NCBI GenBank assembly: GCA_017694785.1
Contig: JADIMK010000045.1
Location: 1-42,708, forward strand
Source: Candidatus Cryptobacteroides intestinigallinarum
GTDB taxonomy: Bacteria > Bacteroidota > Bacteroidia > Bacteroidales > UBA932
Reading direction: 5' to 3'
DNA: 42,708 nt
The notes under the pieces are model-generated. The model ran no database searches. It worked only from the letters and a program-made list of their open reading frames with translations, and had not been told where the DNA came from. The translations under genes were made by a program, and so were the position numbers. Positions 15,564-23,551 of this stretch are shown piece by piece. Every line of letters begins with the position of its first letter. The stretch's first letter is position 1.

Positions 15564-17575
15564 TTCACTTCTTTCACAGTCATTTCACATCTTGCGCAGT
15601 CGAAGTCGAGGGCCAGATGTCTGCCATTGTTGACAAGATACAAGCTCTCCGGACGGATACCGTGCTTCTGCTTAGGGCATAGACCGAGTTCATGCCGTAT
15701 GCAGTACCTGCTCCTCATCAGCTCTGCACCCGGCTTATGTGAGAGTTCATAGGCCGGTTCAGCCGCAGTGATGCCGAGCTTCGTGTATATGTCTCTTGCA
15801 GAAGCGTTTGAAATATTGTCCTTATATGTTCCTCTCTTCGGTTTTTGTTCAAGTTCCCTGACTTCATTATTCTGCGCAGACTCATCACCGGTACCTGAGT
15901 CCTTGGGAATCCGTATCTGTCTGGCCATGAGGGGCCGGATGTTGCACGGCATAAGGTCCAGCTTGCCGGCGATATCCCTTCTTATGCCGTTGAGGAAAGC
16001 AGCTGACATGAAAGGGAGAGATGCTTCCTGCCTTTCTTCCCTGGATGCGCCGCTGGCATCGTCCTCTGGCGACATGTCCGTGATAGCGTCCTCTGGCGTC
16101 ATGTCCATGGCCGTGTCTTCTGATGATATGCCTGTGACATTGAATGAATATATGCCAGTGCGTCTGGAAAGCTGACTTTCGATTATTGCCAGCATCCTGT
16201 CCTTGTTCGCTGCCGGTTCGTTCCCTGCACAGGAGCTGACTTCTGTCTTTCTTCCGTCTTCTGTTTCGGCGGAGATGCTGATGATGAACCGTTCTTCTGC
16301 ATTTCTTCCCCTGTCCTCGGTACGGACGGAGAGCGCTACGCTTATTTCGCGGACTACATCGGAGCTTTCCAGCTCCTTTTCAAAAGAAATGTCCAGGTTT
16401 CGGTAAAGATGTGCTCCTGCACGGAGTTCCGGTACTTTACGGCATCTTATCTCAAGACCTTGGCATATGTCGCCTCTGAATCCGATGACATCGGAGCCGG
16501 ATACAAAGGCAAATCCGTCTCCGTTGTGCAGAACCGGAGCCTTCTTGTTTTTCAAAGGCCTGATCCTGATGAGATCCTTGGCCCTGCTCACGTATTCTAT
16601 TGTCCCGATTTCTTCGCCCATTGATTTGGCTGCTTCCGGAGAGTTCCACTGTCCTTTCTCTCCGTCTATGTATAGATCGGTATAGCCTCTGTTGAAGGTC
16701 TTGGCCAGGTCAGGAGTGAAGTTTCCAGAAGAAGTGCCGAATGAGGCTCTGCAGTATTCTCCCTTGGCTGAGGATTCCATGATCCTGTCGAGCTCCATGG
16801 AATATGCCCGGACCACGTTTTTAACGTAGGAAATGTTCTTGAGACGTCCTTCGATCTTGAATGATGTTATCCCGGCATCTGCGAGATCCTTCAGCCTGTC
16901 TATTAGATTAAGGTCTTTGAGTGAAAGGATCGGCTTGTCCTTGAGGATTGTCTTCCCGTCTTTGCTGCACAGGTCATATCTTGAACGGCAGGCCTGTATG
17001 CAGGCACCCCGGTTTGCGCTGCGTCCTGCGATATTCTCAGAAAGGTAGCATTGACCGCTGTAGCATACGCAAAGGGCTCCGTGTACAAAGAATTCAAGTT
17101 CACAGTCTACGGCCTGGCGGATCTTCCTAATCTGCTCAAGGGAAAGCTGCCTTTCCAGCACCAGCCTTGAAAATCCAAGGTCCTCGTAGAATACGGCCTG
17201 GTCTGGCGTCTGTATGGCACATTGGGTAGATGCATGGAGAGGAAGACGTATCCCGTCTTCAGCTGCAATTGCGGCAATAGACAGATCCTGTACAATCACA
17301 GCGTCGGCGCCAGCTTCTTCTATACCGTGGAGAATCTCCCTGGCCTGCCTGAGCTCATCGTCGTAGAGAATCGTGTTGAGCGTGATGAATATCCTGGCGC
17401 CGAACCGGTGGGCATATGTACATAGTCGCCTGATGTCCTCTATGCTGTTGCCTGCTGCTTGTCTGGCTCCGAAAGCCGGGCCGGCAATATAGACAGCATC
17501 GGCACCGCAGTCAATGGCTGCAATGCCGATGTCGCTGTTTCTTGCAGGAGCCAGAAGTTCCAGCTGTCTTGTCAT
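15560..17575 (-). CDS. Peptidase U32-family protein, RlhA-like
   Basis: U32 proteins of this long type (with DUF3656) are now known in E. coli as RNA hydroxylation enzymes: RlhA modifies 23S rRNA C2501 and TrhP modifies tRNA. The 671-residue protein has the N-terminal barrel (LELLAPARNSDIGIAAIDCGADAVYI), the iron-sulfur-type cysteine signature (HGALCVCYSGQCYLS and NRGACIQACRSRYDL, about residues 165-205), FKIEGRLK, and a DUF3656-like second half. The end (CPKQKH, then DFDCARCEM) carries further cysteines. A 27-base tandem repeat adds an acidic insert at about residues 478-505. It follows the TPR gene by 35 bases on the same strand. Assignment to rRNA rather than tRNA is uncertain. Confidence 0.9.
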   Translation of the reverse strand: MTRQLELLAPARNSDIGIAAIDCGADAVYIAGPAFGARQAAGNSIEDIRRLCTYAHRFGARIFITLNTILYDDELRQAREILHGIEEAGADAVIVQDLSIAAIAAEDGIRLPLHASTQCAIQTPDQAVFYEDLGFSRLVLERQLSLEQIRKIRQAVDCELEFFVHGALCVCYSGQCYLSENIAGRSANRGACIQACRSRYDLCSKDGKTILKDKPILSLKDLNLIDRLKDLADAGITSFKIEGRLKNISYVKNVVRAYSMELDRIMESSAKGEYCRASFGTSSGNFTPDLAKTFNRGYTDLYIDGEKGQWNSPEAAKSMGEEIGTIEYVSRAKDLIRIRPLKNKKAPVLHNGDGFAFVSGSDVIGFRGDICQGLEIRCRKVPELRAGAHLYRNLDISFEKELESSDVVREISVALSVRTEDRGRNAEERFIISISAETEDGRKTEVSSCAGNEPAANKDRMLAIIESQLSRRTGIYSFNVTGISSEDTAMDMTPEDAITDMSPEDDASGASREERQEASLPFMSAAFLNGIRRDIAGKLDLMPCNIRPLMARQIRIPKDSGTGDESAQNNEVRELEQKPKRGTYKDNISNASARDIYTKLGITAAEPAYELSHKPGAELMRSRYCIRHELGLCPKQKHGIRPESLYLVNNGRHLALDFDCARCEMTVKEVN
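16061..16141. repeat. Three-copy 27-base tandem repeat inside the U32 gene
   Basis: Units at 16061-16087, 16088-16114 and 16115-16141 align without gaps (for example GTCCTCTGGCG at the start of units 1 and 2, GTCTTCTGATG in unit 3). Each encodes nine residues on the minus strand: NVTGISSED, TAMDMTPED, AITDMSPED. The frame is kept, so copy-number change would alter only the length of an acidic linker. Confidence 0.85.
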
Positions 17576-17610
17576 AAGAAGTGTCTTTCCTGTCCTTTAC
17601 AGATTTATCG

Positions 17611-18552
17611 CTATTCGCACTTGAGCGCTGCTATCTGCTGCTTTGCGGTAGGCCCGAACTTAGGGTCGTTTACGATCTTCTGATAGTATCCGCATGCCTT
17701 GGCGTTGTCTCCGAGAGCCTGTGAGAATGCAGCGATGTTATAGCATATCTGGTTGGCGTTCTTTGCATTAGGCGCAAGGGCAAGATATGCTTCGAAATAT
17801 TTGACTGCATCTGCGTTCTTCTTGAGCTGTGCTGCAGCGGTACCTGCAACCTGCATGGCTGTAGCATTCTCAAGATACTCGTTTGATTTGACTGCTGCAT
17901 CGAGGGCTTCCTGATATTTCTTTGCCTTGAGATAGCTTGCAGAAAGCTTTACATAGAGGTTAGAAAGCTGCTTTGTAGCTGCATCTTCCTGCCCGTGCTG
18001 TATGGCTGCCAGATATGCTGTCTCTGCTTCAGCGATGTTGCCTGCTGCTCCATATGCCATTCCGAGCCTGAGATATGCGTTGGCATTGTCGGGGTCAAGC
18101 TCGATTGACTGCTTGTAGGCTTCTGCTGCTCCGGCATAGTCTTTTGCATTGATCAGGGTGTTGCCCTTCTGCATATAAAGCTGAGGGATGAGTCCGTTTG
18201 CCTCTGTCACCACCTCGGGATTGTTGCCGAATGATTCAGCTGATTCGATTGCTTTGTGGAGATCTGCAAGGGCATTTGCATAGTCTTCTGCCTGGATCTT
18301 GGCCTTTGCGATGGCGAGTGTTACCTTAGGGATTATGTCTTTGCAGTTGTTTACGAGTTCTGTTCCATCTTCGCCACAGGCTTCACCCATTGTAAGGGCC
18401 TGCTCAAAATAAGCAAGTGCAGATGCGTTGTCTCCTATCTGGAGAGACTGGGCTCCATTGTTGTAGGTTTCGGTCGCTGTGGCCATGTCCTGGGCTGATG
18501 CTGCGCCGGCAGAAAGCATGGCTGCAGCTAGAATGAGGAAAAACTTTTTCAT
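17611..18552 (-). CDS. Secreted tetratricopeptide-repeat protein
   Basis: The 313-residue product has a clear signal peptide (MKKFFLILAAAMLSAGAASA, cleavage before Gln21) and then consists of TPR helices: A-x-Y-x-x-A-L-type repeats are visible at about residues 30-55, 90-110, 125-180 (ELDPDNANAYLRLGMAYG) and 205-300 (AVKYFEAYLALAPNAKN, ACGYYQKIVNDPKFG). TPR proteins act as protein-binding scaffolds; here it should be periplasmic or outer-membrane associated. The partner is unknown. Many Bacteroidetes genomes carry such abundant exported TPR proteins. It is upstream of, and probably co-transcribed with, the U32 gene, though the two products act in different compartments. Confidence 0.88.
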   Translation of the reverse strand: MKKFFLILAAAMLSAGAASAQDMATATETYNNGAQSLQIGDNASALAYFEQALTMGEACGEDGTELVNNCKDIIPKVTLAIAKAKIQAEDYANALADLHKAIESAESFGNNPEVVTEANGLIPQLYMQKGNTLINAKDYAGAAEAYKQSIELDPDNANAYLRLGMAYGAAGNIAEAETAYLAAIQHGQEDAATKQLSNLYVKLSASYLKAKKYQEALDAAVKSNEYLENATAMQVAGTAAAQLKKNADAVKYFEAYLALAPNAKNANQICYNIAAFSQALGDNAKACGYYQKIVNDPKFGPTAKQQIAALKCE

Positions 18553-18593
18553 ATCTGTTCTGTTGTGTTAAATGTTTTCAAACAACCGTAATA

Positions 18594-18626
18594 TTGCAAA
18601 TTTAGAAAATATTTATCTTAATTTTG
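18594..18626. promoter_or_regulatory. Overlapping divergent promoters for the TPR and M16-like genes
   Basis: Plus strand: TTG (18594-18596), 22-base spacer, TAATTTTG (18619-18626), with the ATG at 18647. Minus strand: TAAATTTG (18597-18604), with the TPR start codon at 18552. Both -7 boxes are exact consensus, and the two promoters physically overlap, so use of one should interfere with the other. Confidence 0.6.
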
Positions 18627-18646
18627 CATGCTTTACTGTAAATGTG

Positions 18647-21223
18647 ATGAAAAAGCTGGGATTATTTATCGCTTTCTTAATGGGGATGTCTTTTGCCGGG
18701 GCTGTTTCTGTCGCTCAGGAGCTGCCTTCTCTTCCTGCTGACTCCAGGATTTCACACGGTGTGCTCCCTGACGGCATATCATATTATATTGTGCAGAATC
18801 CTTCACTGAAAGGCTATGCTGACTTTGCGCTGGTGCGTAGATCCTGTCCTCTCCAGCTTTCGGTAGCACAGCTCGATACACTTCCGAGATTCGACAGTTC
18901 ACCTGATATCTTTCTGAAATCGAGTGATATACATTTAGGACCTCATGGCTATGTGCGTATTTCCGGTACAGGATGTATCGTTGACTTCAGAGATGTCATG
19001 CTTACTGCCGGTACCGAAGTCACAGATTCTCTTCTTCTGGTGATCTTTGCCATGATCGACGACAGGAAGGAGCCTTCAAAGGACGCTGTGGTGATATCAG
19101 GAGATGTTGATCCTGTCCAGATGGCCTACAAGCTGAAACTTATGTCTCTCATGATACCGGCATATCAGTCACCAGATGCAGATTCTTTGTCTGAAGTATC
19201 CTCATCATGCGATACAGACAGCTCCTATACGGTTGTCCAGGATACATCTGTCCCGGGGCTCGTGACCCTTACGTTCTCCTGCAGGACTAATGCCGTACCT
19301 GACAATTATATGAGTACGATACTCCCTGCTGTATCTTCAAGGCTTGTGGCGGAACTGGATTTTGTGCTGGAACGCCGGCTCCGGACTGCATTCGCATCTT
19401 CGGGGATAGCCCCTGTATCCATGGAACTGTCACATAAGGGAAAGACAGATGGCCTGCAGAACGAATTATATACTTTGAAGGTAACAGTACCTTCCGGTGA
19501 TGCTGCTGTCGCATCCGGATTTGTCGGAGCCGTCCTGTCTTCCATTGACAACGGAGGCATTGCTCCCGAGGAGTATTCCCAGACAGCATCGGTATTCAGC
19601 AATGGACTTTACAGAGAGGCCGTAAGGACTTCTGTGCCCAATTCTGAATATGTCGACAGATGTGCCGATGCTTTCCTCTATGGCTCCGGTCTGGCCTCGG
19701 ACCGTGAGAAATATGATTTCTTTAGCAGTAAGGTGATACGTGATACTTCCGGAGCCCGCCTTCTGGGACGGTTCGCCTCCGAACTGATTGACAGTTCGGA
19801 CTGCATCTCATTTTCTCTTCCTGAGGGAGTGTCTGCCGAACCTCTTTTGGAAGCGTATCGGACCGGATGGCGCCTTGGGAAAGATACCCCTCTGCCGGCC
19901 AGTCCTGTTCCTGCCGGAGATACTCTCGGATTCCCTGGACCTGAAGAGAAATGCGGGATCCGCCTTTCCAGAAATGACAGGGTCCTCGGTGCAAGGCTAT
20001 GGGTGTTTGCAAATGGAATAAAAGTGGCTTACAAGAGAATGGATACAGACGGGATGCTGTATTATTCGTATGTCCTGAAAGGCGGATATTCCCTGATGAA
20101 GAACATGAAGGCCGGCGAAGGTGCTTTCCTTTCCGATATGCTGTCACTCTGCAGGATCTCCGGGATGGGCAATGCCGATTTCAATGATATGCTGGCGGTA
20201 AACGGAGCCTCCATGAAAGCATCAGTCAATATAAACAACATATCTGTATCCGGTTCATTCCCCTCCGGTAAGGCCTCTCTTCTGCTGAAGTCCCTTCTGG
20301 CCCTGTCCAAGTCGAGGACGCCAGATACGGCTGCCGTTTCGGCATATATGGCAACAGAACGGTTCCGGCTTATGTCTGACAGCGCATCCTTCGGGAAAAA
20401 GATGTTTGTGCTTGACAGCCTCCTGTGCGGAGACGACATGTACTCTCCGTTCAAGTCTGCGTCGAACCTTTCCGGGGATCTGCCAGAAAGAGCCATGGAA
20501 TTCTTTGACAGCCGGTTTTCCAACGCTGATGACGGTATCCTTGTGCTTGTCGGTGACTTGCCGGAAAACAGTGTCAAGAAATTGCTTCAGTCCTATGCGG
20601 GGGGCTTCATGACGATAGGCAGACGTTCCGTCAAGCCTGCTGTCTCATATAGGATGGTTTCAGGAGAGTCAACTTATTTCGTAGATGGCGATGAACCTGG
20701 AATAGATATGCTTATGTCAGCCGATCTTATCCTCAACTCCGAGAATTATATGGCCAGCAGGATAGCTGTGATGGCTATCCATGATGCGATGGCTGCCGCA
20801 GTCCATGATTCCGGTATGTATGTTTCCATTAGGAACAGTTTCTCTACATATCCTTTCGAACGCTTCAGCGTACTGGTATCAGCAGCATATGCATCAGAGA
20901 CCGGGATTGCTGAAAGTGTGCAGAAAGACAAGCTGGTCATGGCGCTTCTGCGGATGCGGCTGGCCATGTCCCGGCTTTCAGCTGATGGTATTGACGAGAG
21001 CCGTCTTGCAAGGTACAAGTCTGTGCTTTCGTCACGCTGGGATGCCATCCAGTCCAGCCCGGAATATTGGGTGAAGACGATTTCTGGCCGTCTGGGCGGC
21101 GGCAAGGACATGCAGTCCAAATATGCCGACCGGATCAATTCCGTGACTGCTGACGATGTCCTGCATATTATCCGCAAGCTTGACAAGGGGTCGAAGATAG
21201 AATATGTAATGAAGGAGAAATGA
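18647..21223 (+). CDS. M16 (insulinase/pitrilysin)-like exported protein lacking the zinc motif
   Basis: The 858-residue product has a signal peptide (MKKLGLFIAFLMGMSFAGAVSVA) and the M16 layout of repeated alpha/beta halves: an opening LPDGISYYIVQNPSLKGYADFALV stretch (residues about 40-60) like M16 N-terminal domains, and a second copy-like region (ANGIKVAYKRMDTDGMLYYSYVL, about 465-490). The catalytic HxxEH zinc motif and its distal Glu are absent, and no HxxEH or HxxDH occurs anywhere. It is therefore probably a non-catalytic member, as in the beta partners of two-subunit M16 proteases. I chose ATG 18647 because it gives a proper signal peptide just behind the -7 box. The DUF3109 gene overlaps its stop (ATGA). 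Confidence 0.82.
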   Translation: MKKLGLFIAFLMGMSFAGAVSVAQELPSLPADSRISHGVLPDGISYYIVQNPSLKGYADFALVRRSCPLQLSVAQLDTLPRFDSSPDIFLKSSDIHLGPHGYVRISGTGCIVDFRDVMLTAGTEVTDSLLLVIFAMIDDRKEPSKDAVVISGDVDPVQMAYKLKLMSLMIPAYQSPDADSLSEVSSSCDTDSSYTVVQDTSVPGLVTLTFSCRTNAVPDNYMSTILPAVSSRLVAELDFVLERRLRTAFASSGIAPVSMELSHKGKTDGLQNELYTLKVTVPSGDAAVASGFVGAVLSSIDNGGIAPEEYSQTASVFSNGLYREAVRTSVPNSEYVDRCADAFLYGSGLASDREKYDFFSSKVIRDTSGARLLGRFASELIDSSDCISFSLPEGVSAEPLLEAYRTGWRLGKDTPLPASPVPAGDTLGFPGPEEKCGIRLSRNDRVLGARLWVFANGIKVAYKRMDTDGMLYYSYVLKGGYSLMKNMKAGEGAFLSDMLSLCRISGMGNADFNDMLAVNGASMKASVNINNISVSGSFPSGKASLLLKSLLALSKSRTPDTAAVSAYMATERFRLMSDSASFGKKMFVLDSLLCGDDMYSPFKSASNLSGDLPERAMEFFDSRFSNADDGILVLVGDLPENSVKKLLQSYAGGFMTIGRRSVKPAVSYRMVSGESTYFVDGDEPGIDMLMSADLILNSENYMASRIAVMAIHDAMAAAVHDSGMYVSIRNSFSTYPFERFSVLVSAAYASETGIAESVQKDKLVMALLRMRLAMSRLSADGIDESRLARYKSVLSSRWDAIQSSPEYWVKTISGRLGGGKDMQSKYADRINSVTADDVLHIIRKLDKGSKIEYVMKEK

Positions 21224-21819
21224 TGGATCACGGAGCTATAATACAGATTGATGACTGTCTTGTGTCAGAAGAGATACTTACTGAGTATTTTTCATGTGAC
21301 TACGGCAAGTGCAAGGGGTGCTGTTGTATCATAGGCGACAGCGGTGCACCTCTTGATGAGTGCGAGCCTGAGGCGATTGAGAAGAATTATCCTCTATTTT
21401 CACCATTGATGCGTCCTCAGGGAAGGAAGGCTGTTGAAGAGAAGGGTTTCTTTGAAATTGATGTGGACGGAGACATGGTGACACCGCTTGTGCCTGGCAG
21501 CGAAGAATGTGCCTATACATGTTTCGACAAGGACGGGAATTGCTTCTGCTCGATGGAGAGGCAGTGGTTTGCCGGTAAAGGAGACTTCCGCAAACCTATC
21601 TCATGCTGGCTCTATCCGATAAGGGTCTCGGTACTCGGCAACGGGATGCGGGCCCTGAATCTCCATCGCTGGGACATCTGCCGGAATGCCTATGAAAAAG
21701 GCAGAAAAGAAGGGATCCGCGTTTTCGAATTCCTTCGCGAACCCCTTGAACGTTACTTCGGTGAAGATTTCTATTCAGCTTTGTCCGAGGCCTCGAGAAT
21801 CTTTGATGCCAGAGAGTAG
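21220..21819 (+). CDS. DUF3109 family protein (cysteine-rich)
   Basis: The 199-residue protein has a cluster CDYGKCKGCCCI near residues 26-37 and later cysteines in EECAYTCFDKDGNCFCS (about 90-106), ISCWLYPIR (about 127-135) and WDICRNA, the arrangement of the DUF3109 family in Bacteroidetes, distantly like YkgJ-type CxxCC proteins thought to bind metal or an iron-sulfur cluster. It has no signal peptide, so it is probably cytosolic. Biochemical function is unknown. It starts in the M16-like stop codon and overlaps the convergent DUF2007 gene by 49 bases. Confidence 0.88.
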   Translation: MMDHGAIIQIDDCLVSEEILTEYFSCDYGKCKGCCCIIGDSGAPLDECEPEAIEKNYPLFSPLMRPQGRKAVEEKGFFEIDVDGDMVTPLVPGSEECAYTCFDKDGNCFCSMERQWFAGKGDFRKPISCWLYPIRVSVLGNGMRALNLHRWDICRNAYEKGRKEGIRVFEFLREPLERYFGEDFYSALSEASRIFDARE

Positions 21820-21992
21820 TCAGCTGCGTTGACCTTCAGCTCGATATTGTCTTCAACGGCGTTGAGGGCCGGATAGCTTGATGATTCGCCGAAAATGGCT
21901 GATTCGATCCCGTTGTCCTTGAGCTTTGCCTGAGCTATGCTGGCACTCATCGGATTGTCAAATTTTGCAACGGTCTTCAAGTTGTCTTCCAT
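21771..21992 (-). CDS. Small DUF2007-domain protein
   Basis: A 73-residue cytosolic protein fitting the DUF2007 (putative signal-transducing) family: a ferredoxin-like beta-alpha-beta layout with LKTVAKFDNPMSASIAQAKLKDNGIESAIF and a C-terminal ELKVNAADYSLASKIL helix. The function is unknown in the family; it resembles small GlnB-like folds. It begins 59 bases after the end of the membrane-protein gene on the same strand (22052-22552) and may be transcribed with it. Its last 49 bases lie antisense to the end of the DUF3109 gene. Confidence 0.85.
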   Translation of the reverse strand: MEDNLKTVAKFDNPMSASIAQAKLKDNGIESAIFGESSSYPALNAVEDNIELKVNAADYSLASKILEASDKAE

Positions 21993-22051
21993 AATCTTGC
22001 TGTTTAATATGTTGTGAATCCCGGACAGCCGCTGCCGGCCGTCTGTATGTT

Positions 22052-22552
22052 CTATTGCCTGTCTTCCGTGTTCATTCTGAATTCAAGGCCTCCGCATATT
22101 CTCACGACGTCTTTCCTAAGGCCCTCTATGGTGACAGTGCCGTCTCCTGCCGTGATGATTATCCTGTCTTCATACATCCTGGACAGGCGGGAAATGAAGT
22201 TTTCCTGTCTGAATGACACGGATCCCTGTCCTTGTCTGTCCATGGTATAGCCTTTTTCCTCGGCATAGCCTAGCTGCTTCATGTATGCAACGGCAGTGTC
22301 CATGATTTCTTTTTTGCCGGCCTGAGTGGTGAATGTCCGGGCCGTGAATCCTATTTTAGGATATACTGCAGCGACGGCCGCAAAGAGGACGGCTATCTTC
22401 CACAGGGAGTCCTTCCCGTCGCGGAACAGTGTGCTGAAGTCCCAGTCGGCTGCTCCGAACAGTATGAGCAGCAATAGTATCACGGCCAGAAAGACCATGT
22501 AGGATATGAAATATTTTATGCTACGTACCAGATATCTCATGGCTGGAGTCAC
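22052..22552 (-). CDS. Membrane protein of unknown function
   Basis: The 166-residue product has two membrane helices (about residues 10-33 and 50-65), joined by a short polar loop, then a basic/mixed C-terminal domain (about 70-166) with predicted beta-strands (RIIITAGDGTVTIEGLRKDVVRI). No motif points to a reaction. Topology suggests the C-terminal domain faces the cytosol. I do not recognise the family beyond its similarity in layout to short conserved Bacteroidales proteins. An exact -7 box (22566-22573) lies 13 bases before its start codon. Confidence 0.8.
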   Translation of the reverse strand: MTPAMRYLVRSIKYFISYMVFLAVILLLLILFGAADWDFSTLFRDGKDSLWKIAVLFAAVAAVYPKIGFTARTFTTQAGKKEIMDTAVAYMKQLGYAEEKGYTMDRQGQGSVSFRQENFISRLSRMYEDRIIITAGDGTVTIEGLRKDVVRICGGLEFRMNTEDRQ

Positions 22553-22565
22553 TTTACATGCTTTA

Positions 22566-22573
22566 CAAATATA
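22566..22573 (-). promoter_or_regulatory. Candidate promoter for the 22052-22552 gene
   Basis: Reads TATATTTG on the minus strand, an exact -7 match. It lies 13 bases from the ATG, so the 5' leader would be only a few bases long. Confidence 0.5.
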
Positions 22574-22585
22574 GCAATTATCCGA

Positions 22586-22603
22586 TATTTTTGCTTATGT
22601 TTG
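22586..22603 (+). promoter_or_regulatory. Tandem -7 boxes for the 22644 gene
   Basis: Two exact -7 matches follow one another on the plus strand: TATTTTTG (22586-22593) and TATGTTTG (22596-22603), giving possible starts about 40 and 30 bases before the ATG at 22644. No clear -33 box accompanies either. Confidence 0.45.
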
Positions 22604-22643
22604 CAAGAGTAACATGTAAAATCACAATTAAAGCCATTCAGCT

Positions 22644-23540
22644 ATGGAAGATAATAAGACTGCCGGTACAAGGGGAACCGGAGACCAGACCGCAAAAAAA
22701 GCCATGTATGTGCTGGTTGCAGTTGCTGTCATTCTTGCTGCCGCCCTTGCCTACATATGGTTCCAGAAGTCATCGATCGTCAATGAACTGAATCTCGAAA
22801 AGGAAGATCTTACAGCCCAGATGATCGCATTGAAGAATGACTATGCATCGCTTTCTTCCGATTACGACAGCATCAACATGCAGCTTGATTCGTCCAGGGA
22901 GGAGGTATCTCAGCTCATAGAAAGAATAAAGAAGACAGATGCCACCAACCGTACCAAGATCAGGCAGTATGAGAAGGAGCTCGGTACTCTAAGAAGCATC
23001 ATGCGTAACTATATTGTCCAGATTGACTCTCTCAATACTCTCAACAAGAAGCTTACGGCCGATGCAGCTGCAGCCCGCAAGGAAGCTGCTGAAAGCAGAC
23101 GTCAGACTGAAGAGCTGAGCAAGACAGTTGAGGATCTTTCCGGGCAGGTTGCCGCGGGCTCTGTCATAAAAGGTCGCGGAATCCGTCTTGATGCCTACAA
23201 TTCCTCGAACAAGGTTACGGACCGCAGCAGCCGGGTGGTACGTCTGATGACTACGCTGAGCCTTGTAGAGAACGATCTTGCTCCGAAGGGCCCGATCCGA
23301 GTCTACATCAGAGTGAAAGGACCTGATGGAATCCTTCTTACAAACGGAGAGCAGAGGACTTTCGACTTCAATGGGGAGCCTCTCATCTGCTCAGCTTCAA
23401 GGGAAGTGGATTACCAGGGTGCCGAAGTCGAGATGAGCATATATCTCAATGGTATCTCTGACTATGTGAAGGGCATCTATACTGTCGATGTCTACACTGA
23501 ACAGGCTCTTCTCGGATCTGCAGAACTGATGCTCCGCTGA
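22644..23540 (+). CDS. Membrane-anchored coiled-coil protein of unknown function
   Basis: The 298-residue product has a short polar N terminus, one membrane helix (about residues 20-41), a long coiled coil (about 50-170, with heptads such as IVNELNLEKEDLTAQMIALK and repeated EAAESRRQTEELS), and a beta-rich C-terminal domain (about 180-298, ending YTVDVYTEQALLGSAELMLR). This resembles a widespread Bacteroidetes protein type with a single anchor and a periplasmic sensing or binding domain, but no role is established that I can name. The following hemW gene starts 11 bases downstream and is probably co-transcribed. Confidence 0.83.
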   Translation: MEDNKTAGTRGTGDQTAKKAMYVLVAVAVILAAALAYIWFQKSSIVNELNLEKEDLTAQMIALKNDYASLSSDYDSINMQLDSSREEVSQLIERIKKTDATNRTKIRQYEKELGTLRSIMRNYIVQIDSLNTLNKKLTADAAAARKEAAESRRQTEELSKTVEDLSGQVAAGSVIKGRGIRLDAYNSSNKVTDRSSRVVRLMTTLSLVENDLAPKGPIRVYIRVKGPDGILLTNGEQRTFDFNGEPLICSASREVDYQGAEVEMSIYLNGISDYVKGIYTVDVYTEQALLGSAELMLR

Positions 23541-23551
23541 CAAGTGTAGCT

